Assembly: GCA_019118685.1 (NCBI GenBank)
Contig: DWYL01000019.1
Span: 1-39,598, forward strand
Direction: 5' to 3'
Length of the DNA: 39,598 nucleotides
From: Candidatus Blautia merdipullorum
GTDB taxonomy: Bacteria > Bacillota > Clostridia > Lachnospirales > Lachnospiraceae
Below the pieces are notes generated by a model. The model was not told where the DNA came from. It saw nothing but the letters and a program-made list of their open reading frames with translations, and did not search any database. Below are positions 11,026-20,646 of this stretch, piece by piece; position 1 is the stretch's first letter; every line of letters begins with the position of its first letter. A program made the translations under genes and the position numbers.

Positions 11026-13401
11026 ATTCATTTCCTCCTTATTATCAGCCGCTTTTGCGGCAGTATTTACTGTCTGTTCTGTATTTACTTCTGCAGACCG
11101 GATATTTTCTTCCTGCTGAGGCTTTTTCAATACGTGGAAAAATCTCAGTCTGAGGGCGTTGGATACTACGAAAAGGCTGCTGAGGCTCATAGCCGCTGCC
11201 CCGAACATAGGACTCAGTTTCAGCCCGAAAGCTGTATAGAAGACTCCGGCTGCCAGAGGGATCCCGCAGACATTGTAGAAAAATGCCCAGAATAGATTCT
11301 CCTTGATATTCCGGATCACCGCCTTGCTCAGCCCGACAGCGGTCACCACATCCAGGAGATCATTCTTCATCAGAACGATATCTGCGCTTTCAATTGCCAC
11401 ATCTGTGCCTGCCCCAATGGCGATACCTACATCTGCTCTGGCCAGAGCCGGGGCGTCGTTGATCCCGTCTCCCACCATAGCCACTTTCCGGCCGCTTTCC
11501 TGTAGCTTCGCCACTTCTCTTTCCTTATCCTGGGGAAGGACCTCGGCAATGACAGTATCAATATCCAGCTGCCGCTGAATTGCTTTTGCAGTCCGTTCAT
11601 TATCTCCTGTAAGCATGATAACCTGAATCCCCATTTTTTTCAACTCTCGGATAGCCTGTGCGCTGGTAGGTTTCACCACGTCTGCCGCTCCGATCACGCC
11701 CAGAAGCTCCTTTTCAGCAGCGAAAAGCAAGGGGGTTTTCCCCTCTCCTGTCAGGGTTTCCAGATAATCTTCTATGCCGGCGCAGCTGATATTCTTTTCC
11801 TTCATCAGTCTGAGATTTCCTGCATAATATTTCTTTCCCTCAATGACCGCTTCTATACCCATACCGGCCACTGCGGAAAATTCTGAAGCTTCCGGAAGAG
11901 AGATATCTTCTTCTGCTGCTTTTGCAAGAACTGCCTCTGCTAAAGGATGTTCACTTTTCTTCTCCATAGCAGCGGCGATCTTCAGCAATTCTGTACTGTC
12001 TGTCTTCACTCCATAGATATCTGTGACCACCGGTTTTCCCTGAGTAATGGTCCCTGTCTTATCCAGCACTACACTCTGGATATTGTGAGTAACTTCCAAA
12101 GCCTCTCCTGACTTGATCAGGATACCATTTTCCGCGCCTTTTCCTGTTCCTACCATAATAGCCACCGGAGTTGCCAGTCCCAGAGCGCAGGGGCAGGAAA
12201 TAACCAGAACAGAGATGGCACAGGACAGGGCAAATTCAAAATCCGCACCTGACAGGATCCATACTACAGCAGTGATCAATGCAATGGTCATTACAATGGG
12301 TACGAAAACTCCTGCGATCTTATCTGCGATCTTTGCAATAGGCGCCTTGCTGGCGCTGGCGTCCTCCACCAGATGTATGATCTGGGAAAAAGTAGTGTCA
12401 TCTCCCACCTTGGAAGCTTTCATGCGGAAGAAACCGGTCTTATTCATAGTAGCAGCGATCACCTGGTCCCCCGGCATTTTCTGGACGGGAATGCTCTCTC
12501 CTGTAATAGCCGCCTCGTCGATGCTGGTAGTTCCCTCCAGCACCACGCCGTCGGCAGGAACACTGCTTCCCGGCTTTACCTGGAGGATATCGCCAATCTG
12601 GATCTCTTCCGCAGGGATCTCCACCACACCTCCGTCACGCTCTACAAAAGCTGTCTTTGGCGCCAGATCCATCAATTTATTGATGGCTTCGCTGGTCTTT
12701 CCCTTGGACCGGGCCTCCAGATATTTTCCGATGTTGATCAGAGCCAGGATCATCACCGCCGATTCAAAATACAGATCATGAAGATACCGGTTTACCAGTT
12801 CCAGATCCTGTACCCCCAGTCCATGCCCCATACGGTAAATGGCGAAAATGCCATATACCAGGGAAGCTGTGGAACCTACAGCGATCAGGGTATCCATATT
12901 GGGCGCTCCATGGAATAAGGTGCTGAAACCTTTTGTATAGTAAGCCCTGTTAATATAGATCACCGGGATACACAGCAGAAACTGGGTCATGGCAAATCCC
13001 ACTGCATTTACTGTACCGTGGAGAAATCCGGGAAGAGGCAGTCCGATCATATGCCCCATGGAGACATACATCAGAGGGATCAGAAAAATAAAAGACCAGA
13101 TGGTCCGTTTCTTCATATATTCCAAGTGTTCCTTTACCGGATCAGTTCCTTCTTTCCGGGTTTTTTGCTTCCCGGAGAAAGTTTCTTTTTTTCCCTGGAC
13201 GCTTGCCCCGTATCCCGCATGGACCACCGCATCTATGATCCCCTGTTCCTGGATCACTGCATCGTTAAATTCTACCTGCATGCTGTTGGTCAGAAGATTC
13301 ACGCTGACCTCCTTCACCCCTTCCAGCTTACTGACACATTTTTCCACTCTGGAGGAGCAGGCAGAACAGGTCATTCCTGTCACGTCAAACTTTTCCTTCA
13401 T
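10822..13401 (-). CDS. copA: copper-translocating P-type ATPase with N-terminal and C-terminal HMA domains
   Basis: [14 protein letters not shown] (HMA), [38 protein letters not shown]-terminal [15 protein letters not shown] (HMA). Confidence 0.95.
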   Translation of the reverse strand: MKEKFDVTGMTCSACSSRVEKCVSKLEGVKEVSVNLLTNSMQVEFNDAVIQEQGIIDAVVHAGYGASVQGKKETFSGKQKTRKEGTDPVKEHLEYMKKRTIWSFIFLIPLMYVSMGHMIGLPLPGFLHGTVNAVGFAMTQFLLCIPVIYINRAYYTKGFSTLFHGAPNMDTLIAVGSTASLVYGIFAIYRMGHGLGVQDLELVNRYLHDLYFESAVMILALINIGKYLEARSKGKTSEAINKLMDLAPKTAFVERDGGVVEIPAEEIQIGDILQVKPGSSVPADGVVLEGTTSIDEAAITGESIPVQKMPGDQVIAATMNKTGFFRMKASKVGDDTTFSQIIHLVEDASASKAPIAKIADKIAGVFVPIVMTIALITAVVWILSGADFEFALSCAISVLVISCPCALGLATPVAIMVGTGKGAENGILIKSGEALEVTHNIQSVVLDKTGTITQGKPVVTDIYGVKTDSTELLKIAAAMEKKSEHPLAEAVLAKAAEEDISLPEASEFSAVAGMGIEAVIEGKKYYAGNLRLMKEKNISCAGIEDYLETLTGEGKTPLLFAAEKELLGVIGAADVVKPTSAQAIRELKKMGIQVIMLTGDNERTAKAIQRQLDIDTVIAEVLPQDKEREVAKLQESGRKVAMVGDGINDAPALARADVGIAIGAGTDVAIESADIVLMKNDLLDVVTAVGLSKAVIRNIKENLFWAFFYNVCGIPLAAGVFYTAFGLKLSPMFGAAAMSLSSLFVVSNALRLRFFHVLKKPQQEENIRSAEVNTEQTVNTAAKAADNKEEMNMYTMKIEGMMCPHCQAAVTKALNGIEGVKAEVNLEKKEAYVEAPDSVSKEDLTKAVVDAGYEVVSVE

Positions 13402-13413
13402 AGCATTGCCCTC

Positions 13414-13674
13414 CTATAATATCTTTCCAAGCATGGCTACCAGCTCGTCTACTTTTTCCTCCCGCTCCTCATCTGTCTTAGCCCCTGTTACACAGCTTTT
13501 CAGATGAGCCGTAAGGATTTCCTTATTGGCCTTGTTTAAAATGGCTTCTGTGGCCATCAGCTGCTGGGAAATATCCATACAGTACCGGTCCTCCTCCACC
13601 ATTTTCAAAATGCCGTCTATCTGTCCTCTGGCTGTCTTCAGCAGCCGGTTAATCTTAGTTTTATCTGCTTTCAT
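13414..13674 (-). CDS. csoR: CsoR-family copper-sensing transcriptional repressor
   Basis: KINRLLKTARGQIDGILKMVEEDRYCMDISQQL...LTAHLKSCV: the Cys-His-Cys CsoR ligands. Confidence 0.88.
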   Translation of the reverse strand: MKADKTKINRLLKTARGQIDGILKMVEEDRYCMDISQQLMATEAILNKANKEILTAHLKSCVTGAKTDEEREEKVDELVAMLGKIL

Positions 13675-13687
13675 CCCAACATCTCCC

Positions 13688-13704
13688 TACACCCCAGGGG
13701 GGTA
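13688..13704 (-). promoter_or_regulatory. CsoR-type operator upstream of csoR-copA
   Basis: Minus strand TACCCCCCTGGGGTGTA, a G/C-tract pseudo-palindrome flanked by TA, 14 bp upstream of csoR. Confidence 0.65.
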
Positions 13705-13734
13705 TTATTCTTGACGAAATTAGTATAGCATACA

Positions 13735-13768
13735 AAAAAGAGAAAAGCAAGCGCTTTTCCCTCTTTTT
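13735..13768 (-). terminator. terminator downstream of the ZIP transporter (possibly bidirectional)
   Basis: AAAAAGAGAAAAGC-AA-GCGCTTTTCCCTCTTTTT. Confidence 0.7.
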
Positions 13769-13797
13769 AAATAGTGGCATTTACCAGGTTATGAAAT

Positions 13798-14577
13798 TTA
13801 TCCCAGAGCAACATCCAGGATCATCATCAGCACAAATCCTGCGGCAAATCCGATAGTCCCTATATTGCTGTGTTCCCCTTCGCTGGTCTCCGGGATCAGT
13901 TCTTCCACCACCACATAGATCATGGCCCCTGCGGCAAAGGCCAGAAGATAAGGAAGAAGGGGCTCTATAAAACTAAATAAAAGTATGGTAAGCAAAGCTC
14001 CCAGGGGCTCTACCGCTCCGGAAAGCGCCCCGTAGAGAAAGGCCCTTCCTTTTCCCACCCTCTGTTCACTTTTCAGGGGCAGAGAAATAATGGCTCCTTC
14101 CGGGAAATTCTGTATGGCGATTCCCACAGACAAAGCCATGGCTCCTGCCAGGGTAATCTGGGCGCTGTCCGCCATCATTCCCGCAAACACCACTCCCACT
14201 GCCATTCCCTCAGGGAAGTTATGAAGGGTCACCGCCAGCACCAGCATGGTGGTCTTTTTCAGGTTGCTCTTTCGTCCTTCCGGTTTCGTCTCGCCCAGAT
14301 GTAAATGGGGCACCAGACGGTCCATAGCCAGAAGAAAAAAAATCCCCAAAAGAAAACCTGCCGCCGCCGGAACGAAGGCAAATTTTCCCATAGAGCCTGA
14401 CATATCCATAGCCGGGATCAGCAGAGACCACACAGAGGCCGCTACCATCACCCCGGAAGCAAATCCCAGAAGACCTTTCTGGACAAGAGGCTTCAGTTCA
14501 TTCTTCATAAAGAATACACTGGCAGAGCCCAGGCAGGTCCCAAGAAAAGGAATCATAATTCCGATAAAAAGTTCCAT
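13798..14577 (-). CDS. ZIP-family metal transporter
   Basis: HNFPEGMAVGVVFAG and QNFPEGAIISLPLKSE motifs, multiple TM segments. Start chosen at ATG 14577 behind AAAGGAGACGAAT. Confidence 0.88.
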   Translation of the reverse strand: MELFIGIMIPFLGTCLGSASVFFMKNELKPLVQKGLLGFASGVMVAASVWSLLIPAMDMSGSMGKFAFVPAAAGFLLGIFFLLAMDRLVPHLHLGETKPEGRKSNLKKTTMLVLAVTLHNFPEGMAVGVVFAGMMADSAQITLAGAMALSVGIAIQNFPEGAIISLPLKSEQRVGKGRAFLYGALSGAVEPLGALLTILLFSFIEPLLPYLLAFAAGAMIYVVVEELIPETSEGEHSNIGTIGFAAGFVLMMILDVALG

Positions 14578-14639
14578 ATTCGTCTCCTTTATTCCTGCGA
14601 GCAACGAGCCAAGCGGGCATGCTTGCATGGCCATTTGGC

Positions 14640-14662
14640 GACTGCCGCAAGGGTCTTTGACT
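14640..14662 (-). repeat. copy 2 of the 23-bp dispersed repeat (inverted relative to copy 1)
   Basis: Exact match to 472-494; followed on the minus strand by an imperfect hairpin (GCCAAATGGCCATGC..GCATGCCCGCTTGGC). Confidence 0.85.
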
Positions 14663-14883
14663 GTCTTTTCTGTTTCCTTAGCTTACACCATGATATCATA
14701 CTCTGGAACAAAACGCATGAACTTTTTGCTTTATGATTAGGATATGCAGATTTATAGGATTTGACTCAAAAAAGCTTTGTAACTTATGTTCAAATCTCTG
14801 TTCCTCATGCAAAAACATTCCTTCCATGAAGGAAACGTGCTACAATTTCCTTATAAGAAAGAAATTATTCAGGAGGCGGGCTT

Positions 14884-15399
14884 ATGGCAGAAAAAGAATT
14901 TTATGAAAATCCCAGGATCCCCAGATATCCTAATACCGGCTTCCAGAAGGCTCTGAATCTTTTTTCTATTCTTGCGCTGGTCTTGGCTTTCCTCTATCCT
15001 TTACTGAAATGGAATCAGATTCCGGATACCATCATTACCCACTGGGGATTCAGCGGCCAGCCAGACGGCTGGGGGCCAAAAGGTACGATCTGGATCATAC
15101 CGATAGTCAGTCTGGTCCTCTATCTGCCTCTGACTATACTGGAAAGATTTCCCTCTGTCTGGAACGTGCCTGTCAAAACTACCCAGAAAAATCAAAAGTG
15201 GGTCTACCAAAACGTAAAAACAATGCTGATCCTTATGAAATTTCTCATGACAGCAGAATTTGCCGTCATTACATGCCACAGTGTCCAGGAAAAAAATCTG
15301 AGTACTCTGCATACAGTCCTGTTTCTGGTCTTCCTTTTCGGTTCCATGATCTTTTTCATTATAAGGAGTGTCCGAAAACCCCCGGAAAATTACCGTTAA
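14884..15399 (+). CDS. DUF1648-domain membrane protein
   Basis: WNQIPDTIITHWGFSGQPDGWGPKGTIWIIPIVSLVLYLPL motif; RBS TTCAGGAGGCGGGCTT before the ATG. Confidence 0.75.
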   Translation: MAEKEFYENPRIPRYPNTGFQKALNLFSILALVLAFLYPLLKWNQIPDTIITHWGFSGQPDGWGPKGTIWIIPIVSLVLYLPLTILERFPSVWNVPVKTTQKNQKWVYQNVKTMLILMKFLMTAEFAVITCHSVQEKNLSTLHTVLFLVFLFGSMIFFIIRSVRKPPENYR

Positions 15400-15423
15400 G
15401 AAACCCGTCTGTTCTTTTTACAC

Positions 15424-15469
15424 AAAAGTACGGTTAAAATTGGATTTTTAATATTTTAACCGTACTTTT
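15424..15469 (+). terminator. terminator of the DUF1648 gene
   Basis: AAAAGTACGGTTAAAAT ... ATTTTAACCGTACTTTT perfect 17-bp arms. Confidence 0.85.
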
Positions 15470-15509
15470 CCTTTCCAACTGGATCTAAGGTCTCCCTCTG
15501 TATAAAAAA

Positions 15510-15558
15510 CACCTGGAAAATATCTGATCTGTCAAAAAACTCAGACATATTCCAGGTG
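15510..15558 (-). terminator. terminator of araD
   Basis: CACCTGGAA-TATGTCTGA ... TCAGATATT-TTCCAGGTG then TTTTTTATA on the minus strand. Confidence 0.8.
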
Positions 15559-15580
15559 CGCAGTTCTATTTTCTTATTTT

Positions 15581-16270
15581 TTATTTCTGTCCGTAATAAG
15601 CATTGGCCCCGTGTTTTCTGTAGTAATGTTTATCCTGAAGCTCCTGGGGCGCCGGCTGTACTCTCGGGTTGATCATCTCGCATCTTGCAGCCATCTTAGC
15701 CACTTCTTCCAGCACCACTGCATTGTGGACTGCCTCATGGCCGTCTTTTCCCCACGTAAAAGGACCGTGATTCTTACAGAGTACTGCTGGAACTGCCTCA
15801 TAGTCCTTGTCCTTGAAATAATCTGCAATCAGAACACCGGTATTCTTCTCATAGGCAGTATCAATCTCTTCCTTTGTGAGACATCTCACACAGGGAATTT
15901 CTCCGTACATATAGTCTGCATGGGTAGTTCCGTAGCAGGGAATGCCTCTTCCTGCCTGAGCCCAGCTTGTGGCCCATGGAGAGTGGGTGTGTACAACACC
16001 GCCGATTTTTGGAAAAGCCTTATACAGTTCAATATGGGTAGGAGTGTCAGAAGACGGGTTGTATCTGCCCTCGATTTTGTTGCCCTCCAGATCCATGATC
16101 ACCATATCTTCAGGAGTCAGCTTGTCATAATCCACTCCGCTGGGCTTAATGGCGAAATAGCCTGTCTCCCTGTCGATCTGGCTTACATTGCCCCAGGTAA
16201 AGGTTACCAGGTTGTACTTTGGCAAAAGCATATTTGCCTCATAGACTGCTTTTTTTAATTCTTCTAACAT
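15581..16270 (-). CDS. araD: L-ribulose-5-phosphate 4-epimerase
   Basis: [88 protein letters not shown]. Confidence 0.95.
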   Translation of the reverse strand: MLEELKKAVYEANMLLPKYNLVTFTWGNVSQIDRETGYFAIKPSGVDYDKLTPEDMVIMDLEGNKIEGRYNPSSDTPTHIELYKAFPKIGGVVHTHSPWATSWAQAGRGIPCYGTTHADYMYGEIPCVRCLTKEEIDTAYEKNTGVLIADYFKDKDYEAVPAVLCKNHGPFTWGKDGHEAVHNAVVLEEVAKMAARCEMINPRVQPAPQELQDKHYYRKHGANAYYGQK

Positions 16271-16272
16271 TT

Positions 16273-17382
16273 TTAATTTTCCTCCTTTTTCCTTCTGTCC
16301 TTTACAGAATTCCTTACGATCAGCTCCGGCTGGATCAGCCTGGGAATCTGGCTTTTTTCTTCCGGAACTTCCCGTATCTTTTCCAGCAGCAGTTCTGCCG
16401 CCATCTCACCCAGCTTTTCCTGAGGATGGACAATGGTGGTAAGAGAAACGTCCCCTCCAGCCATTACAGAGTTGTCGTAACCTGTGATTGAAATATCCTC
16501 CGGCACATTTTTCCCCATTTCCCGCAGAACATGCACCACACTTACGGCTATCTGGTCGTTGTAACACACAATCCCGTCCACAGGAAGCCCCTGCTCCAGA
16601 AGCAGCCTGGTCATCAGACCCGGCTTGGTCTTTCGGTCTTCTGTGTGGAACCAGATCACCCGGTCCGGGTCATAGCTGTATCCCGCTTCCTGAAGAGCTT
16701 TTACATATCCTTTATGCCGTTCCTGTCCCTGGAAGTCATCTGCCTTAAAAATTCCCAGCAAATTTTGGTGTCCCATATTCAGAAGATACTTTGTCACCAG
16801 ATAACCTCCCTGGCAATCATCCATAAGGATATGGGGTTTTTCCTTCATCTGGGAATAGACTCCCTGGATAAACACATAGGGAATCTGATACTTGTCCAGC
16901 AGCCCGTATAAGTTCATATGTCTGCATAGGATCTGACTTTTTGCCGGCTCAATGATCAAGCCGTCAATATCCTTGGTCAGGATGTCTTCCAGAACCTTTG
17001 CCTCCTTGGTCCTGCTGTTAGCCGTATTCTTTAAGATAATGCTGTAGCCGTTATCTGTGAGCACCCGGTCCATTCCCTGGATCAGTCTGGGGAAAATATA
17101 GTCTGAAATATAGGTGGTAATCACCGCAATATTCTTAGACTGTTTCAGATGTCCCATCCTCTGGGAACAGAAGGTTCCCCTTCCGTGCTCTGCCACAATA
17201 TATCCTTCCTGGCTCAGGATAGAAAGGGCCTTTCTCACCGTATGTCTGCTGATATGATACTTCTCAGATAACTGGTTTTCTGAGGGCAGCTTCTCACCAG
17301 CCTTGATCTTTCCGCTGAGGATGGCATCTTTCAGCTCTTCCATCAGCACATAGTACTTTGTTTTTCCACTTTCCTGTGTCAT
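16273..17382 (-). CDS. araR: AraR-type regulator (GntR HTH plus LacI-like effector domain)
   Basis: [46 protein letters not shown] followed by a periplasmic-binding-like domain; adjacent to araD. Confidence 0.85.
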   Translation of the reverse strand: MTQESGKTKYYVLMEELKDAILSGKIKAGEKLPSENQLSEKYHISRHTVRKALSILSQEGYIVAEHGRGTFCSQRMGHLKQSKNIAVITTYISDYIFPRLIQGMDRVLTDNGYSIILKNTANSRTKEAKVLEDILTKDIDGLIIEPAKSQILCRHMNLYGLLDKYQIPYVFIQGVYSQMKEKPHILMDDCQGGYLVTKYLLNMGHQNLLGIFKADDFQGQERHKGYVKALQEAGYSYDPDRVIWFHTEDRKTKPGLMTRLLLEQGLPVDGIVCYNDQIAVSVVHVLREMGKNVPEDISITGYDNSVMAGGDVSLTTIVHPQEKLGEMAAELLLEKIREVPEEKSQIPRLIQPELIVRNSVKDRRKKEEN

Positions 17383-17407
17383 AACCTGCTCCTTTGGTAA
17401 CCATTCT

Positions 17408-17437
17408 ACAACTTGTACGGTCCTCTTAACAAGTTGT
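17408..17437. promoter_or_regulatory. tandem AraR-like operator half-palindromes upstream of araR-araD
   Basis: ACAACTTGT (17408-17416) and ACAAGTTGT (17429-17437), centres 21 bp apart. Confidence 0.5.
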
Positions 17438-17439
17438 TC

Positions 17440-17694
17440 TTATTCCTTTTTCAGGAACTTTTCTTCCTTAATCTCCACCAGGATAATATCCTCTCCGATC
17501 TGCCGGATGCAGGAATATGGGATCACATATTCGCTGGTGGGGCCGAAAAAACCGCACATCTTTCCGGGCAGCGGCACGATCAGGGCCTGGATGCAGCCGG
17601 TCTTACAGTCAAACTCCACATCCAGCGGACAGCCCAGGGTCCTGCAGGAACAGATATTGATCACTTCTTTTTGCCTAAGTTCACAGACACGCAT
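17440..17694 (-). CDS. YlmC/YmxH-family PRC-barrel protein
   Basis: MRVCELRQKEVINICSCRTLGCPLDVEFDCKTGCIQALIVPLPGK, typical YlmC/YmxH. Confidence 0.8.
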   Translation of the reverse strand: MRVCELRQKEVINICSCRTLGCPLDVEFDCKTGCIQALIVPLPGKMCGFFGPTSEYVIPYSCIRQIGEDIILVEIKEEKFLKKE

Positions 17695-17701
17695 AAAAAA
17701 T

Positions 17702-17744
17702 CCCCTGTGCCATAACCTGTTAATATAGATTATGAACACAGGGG
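17702..17744 (-). terminator. hairpin/terminator between the sugar kinase (17759-18784) and ylmC-like gene
   Basis: CCCCTGTG..CATAA...TTATG..CACAGGGG followed on the minus strand by A-TTTTTT. Confidence 0.75.
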
Positions 17745-17758
17745 CTGTCCGGTTACGC

Positions 17759-18784
17759 TTATCTGTCCATCTCCAGTTGGATACCGGTATTCTTATGGTT
17801 TTTGATGATCCGGTCGATTTCTTCCAGACCGCAGGAAGGCAGATCTCCCGGAATGGTATTCTTTACCGCACTGGTAGCATTGCCATACTCCAGAGCTTTC
17901 TGACAGTCGAAATCATGGGCCAGCAGTCCATAAAGTGCTCCGGAAATATAGGCGTCACCGCTTCCGATACGATCCACTACCTCAATGTTCCGGTAAGGCT
18001 CCTCCTGATAAAAGTTGTCTTCTTTCGCATTATAGATCACAGAGCCGAAAGTATGTACCTTGGGACTGTGGACGATTCTCTGGGTAGAAGCCACAATAGA
18101 AAGGGGGTACTCCTTTGCAAAACTCCGCATGATCTGATATACGTCTCCTTCTTTTAAGAAGGTCAGTTTTGCTGTCTCCTCCGAGCAGAAGAAAATATCC
18201 ACATAAGGAAGGATACTTTCAATACATTCCTTTGCTTCAGGACCTGTCCATAGATTGCCGCGGAAGTTTACATCAAAAGAAATCAGGGCGCCATTTTCTT
18301 TAAAACGCTTCATCATCTCAATGCCCACTTTTCTGGTATTCTCTGAAAGAGCCAGGGTAATACCGCTGGTGTGGAAGCACTTTGTGGAAGAAAACATGGA
18401 CTCCGGCAGCTCATCCAGAGAAATTTTACAGAAAGATGCATGTCTCCGGTCATATACCACACTTGGCTTTCTTGGATAAGCTCCATCTTCATAGTAATAA
18501 ATTCCCAGGCGGGCATCCGGATCCTGATCATAAACCAGATAATCATCACTGACTCCGCAGAAACGGACACGGTTCTTTGCATAGGTTCCCAAAGCATTGT
18601 CCGGAAGTTTGGAGATTACACCGGTACGCAGGCCCAGGAGGGAGACTCCGGAAACCACATTCAGCTCTGCTCCTCCTACCTGTTTCTGGAAAATCTCTCC
18701 TCTTACGATCCTTTCATTGTTCGGCGGTGAAAGCCGCAGCAATATTTCCCCCAGTGACAGCAGATCAAAATCCTTTTTTATCAT
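17759..18784 (-). CDS. PfkB-family sugar kinase (2-dehydro-3-deoxygluconokinase-like), paralog 2
   Basis: GEILLRLSPPNNERI, VGGAELNVVSGVSLLG, DRIGSGDAYISGAL. Confidence 0.85.
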   Translation of the reverse strand: MIKKDFDLLSLGEILLRLSPPNNERIVRGEIFQKQVGGAELNVVSGVSLLGLRTGVISKLPDNALGTYAKNRVRFCGVSDDYLVYDQDPDARLGIYYYEDGAYPRKPSVVYDRRHASFCKISLDELPESMFSSTKCFHTSGITLALSENTRKVGIEMMKRFKENGALISFDVNFRGNLWTGPEAKECIESILPYVDIFFCSEETAKLTFLKEGDVYQIMRSFAKEYPLSIVASTQRIVHSPKVHTFGSVIYNAKEDNFYQEEPYRNIEVVDRIGSGDAYISGALYGLLAHDFDCQKALEYGNATSAVKNTIPGDLPSCGLEEIDRIIKNHKNTGIQLEMDR

Positions 18785-18816
18785 TCTGCAACACCTCCAT
18801 AATATTTTTATAAAAA

Positions 18817-18867
18817 GGCGCCCTGAGAAACAGCATGAAAGATTATATAAATGTTTCCCAGGGCACC
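18817..18867 (-). terminator. terminator after the first kdgK
   Basis: GGCGCCCTGAGAAACA...TGTTTCCCAGGGCACC; minus strand ends in TTTTTATAAAAA. Confidence 0.7.
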
Positions 18868-18921
18868 CTTTCTATTAAATGTTCCCCAATGGCATAAGGG
18901 TTCTCATTTAGCGATATTTAA

Positions 18922-19947
18922 TTATCTCTGCACACGGCCGGAACCGTCTCCGCCTGCCAGCTTCAGCACTTCGTCCATGGAAACCATGTTAAAGTCACCT
19001 TCGATGGAATGTTTCAGGCAGGAAGCAGCTACTGCAAATTCAATCGTAGCCTGAGGATCATATCCGTTTAAGCATGCGCAGATCAGTCCGCCGCCGAAGG
19101 AATCGCCGCCGCCTACACGGTCTACAATGTGCATTTTGTATTTTTTGCTGAAATAATAGTCATTTCCGTCATAAAGCATAGCAGACCAGTTGTTGTCATT
19201 TGCAGACAGAGACTCTCTCAGTGTGATCGCCACTTTCTGGAATCCGAAACGGTCAGCCAGCTGTTTTGCTACGTCTTTGTAACCTTCACGGTTTACTTCG
19301 CCCTGGGTTACATCTGTATCTGCAGCCTTGATTCCGAATACGTCTGCTGCATCTTCTTCGTTAGCGATACATACATCCACATATTTGCACAGCTCGCCCA
19401 TAACTTCTCCGGCTTTTTCTTTGGACCACAGTTTGTTTCTGTAGTTTAAGTCGCAGGAAATCGTAGCGCCTGCTTCTTTTGCAGCCTTGCAGGCTTCCAG
19501 ACAGATCTTTGCCACTTCATCGTTAAGGGCTGGTGTAATACCTGTGAAATGGAACCATTCTACGCCTTCAAAAATTTTCTTCCAATCGAAATCAGATGAG
19601 GAAGCAGTAGCAATGGAAGAACCTGCACGGTCGTAGATAACCTTGGAGGGTCTCTGGGAGGCTCCTTTTTCCAGATAATAGATACCTACTCTGTCTCCTC
19701 CGCGAACAATGTCTGTCGTATCCACGCCGTATTTTCTCAGAGAATTTACAGCAGCCTGTCCGATCTCATGTTTTGGAAGCTTGGTAACAAACTTTGCATC
19801 AAAACCGTAGTTTGCCAGAGAAACAGCAACGTTTGCTTCTCCGCCGCCGTAGGTTGCTCCAAAGGTATCTGCCTGAACAAAACGGTAATATCCTTCCGGA
19901 GCCAGTCTTAACATAATTTCACCAAAAGTAACAACTTTCTTTGCCAT
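18922..19947 (-). CDS. kdgK: 2-dehydro-3-deoxygluconokinase
   Basis: VTFGEIMLRLAPEGYYRFVQADTFGATYGGGEANVAVSLANYG, DRVGGGDSFGGGLI; downstream of eda. Confidence 0.88.
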   Translation of the reverse strand: MAKKVVTFGEIMLRLAPEGYYRFVQADTFGATYGGGEANVAVSLANYGFDAKFVTKLPKHEIGQAAVNSLRKYGVDTTDIVRGGDRVGIYYLEKGASQRPSKVIYDRAGSSIATASSSDFDWKKIFEGVEWFHFTGITPALNDEVAKICLEACKAAKEAGATISCDLNYRNKLWSKEKAGEVMGELCKYVDVCIANEEDAADVFGIKAADTDVTQGEVNREGYKDVAKQLADRFGFQKVAITLRESLSANDNNWSAMLYDGNDYYFSKKYKMHIVDRVGGGDSFGGGLICACLNGYDPQATIEFAVAASCLKHSIEGDFNMVSMDEVLKLAGGDGSGRVQR

Positions 19948-19977
19948 GATCGTCTCTCCTCTATTTCTGTATGTCTC

Positions 19978-20619
19978 TTATTTATTTCTGATCTGAGCTG
20001 CAAGTTTTACAGCTTCTTCTGTCAGTGCTTTGATCTCGTCAAATTTTCCTGCTTTTACCAGATCGCCTTTTACCATCCAGCTTCCGCCGCAGGCCACGAT
20101 CTTGTCACAGCTTAAATAGCTCTCCAGGTTCTTTGCGTTTACACCGCCGGTAGGCATGAATTTCAGGCCTACATAAGGAGCTGCCATAGCCTTGATGGTA
20201 GCTACGCCGCCAAACTGCTCAGCCGGGAAGAATTTTACAACCTTTAATCCTCTCTTAACCGCCTGGGCTACCTCAGAAGGTGTGATAACTCCCGGGAATA
20301 CAGGAATATCTTTGCTTAAGCAGTAATCTACGATCTCAGGATCGAATCCCGGGCTTACGATGAATTTTGCTCCTGCTGCCACAGCTCTGTCTACCTGATC
20401 AATGGTAAGAACTGTACCTGCTCCTACAAACATATCCGGATACTCAGAAGCCATGATCTTAATAGATTCCTCTGCTGCATCTGTACGGAAAGTTACCTCT
20501 GCGCAGGGAAGTCCTCCCTCTACTAAAGCTTTTGCCAGAGGAGCCGCATCCTTTGCGTCCTCCAGAACCACTACCGGTACTACACCTAACTCTGCAAATC
20601 TTTCTGCTGCTGTGCTCAT
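19978..20619 (-). CDS. eda: bifunctional KHG/KDPG aldolase
   Basis: GGLPCAEVTFRTDAAEESIK, VGAGTVLTIDQVDRAVAAGAKFIVSPGFDPE, VKFFPAEQFGGVATIKAMAAPY, MPTGGVN. Confidence 0.95.
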   Translation of the reverse strand: MSTAAERFAELGVVPVVVLEDAKDAAPLAKALVEGGLPCAEVTFRTDAAEESIKIMASEYPDMFVGAGTVLTIDQVDRAVAAGAKFIVSPGFDPEIVDYCLSKDIPVFPGVITPSEVAQAVKRGLKVVKFFPAEQFGGVATIKAMAAPYVGLKFMPTGGVNAKNLESYLSCDKIVACGGSWMVKGDLVKAGKFDEIKALTEEAVKLAAQIRNK

Positions 20620-20646
20620 AATACTTCCTCCTTATACATTATTTCG

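Noticed and set aside
10362-11153. 263-aa plus-strand ORF
   Set aside because: Antisense to ispF/copA; composition is typical of a shadow ORF.
12113-12781. 222-aa plus-strand ORF
   Set aside because: Antisense to the conserved P-type ATPase core.
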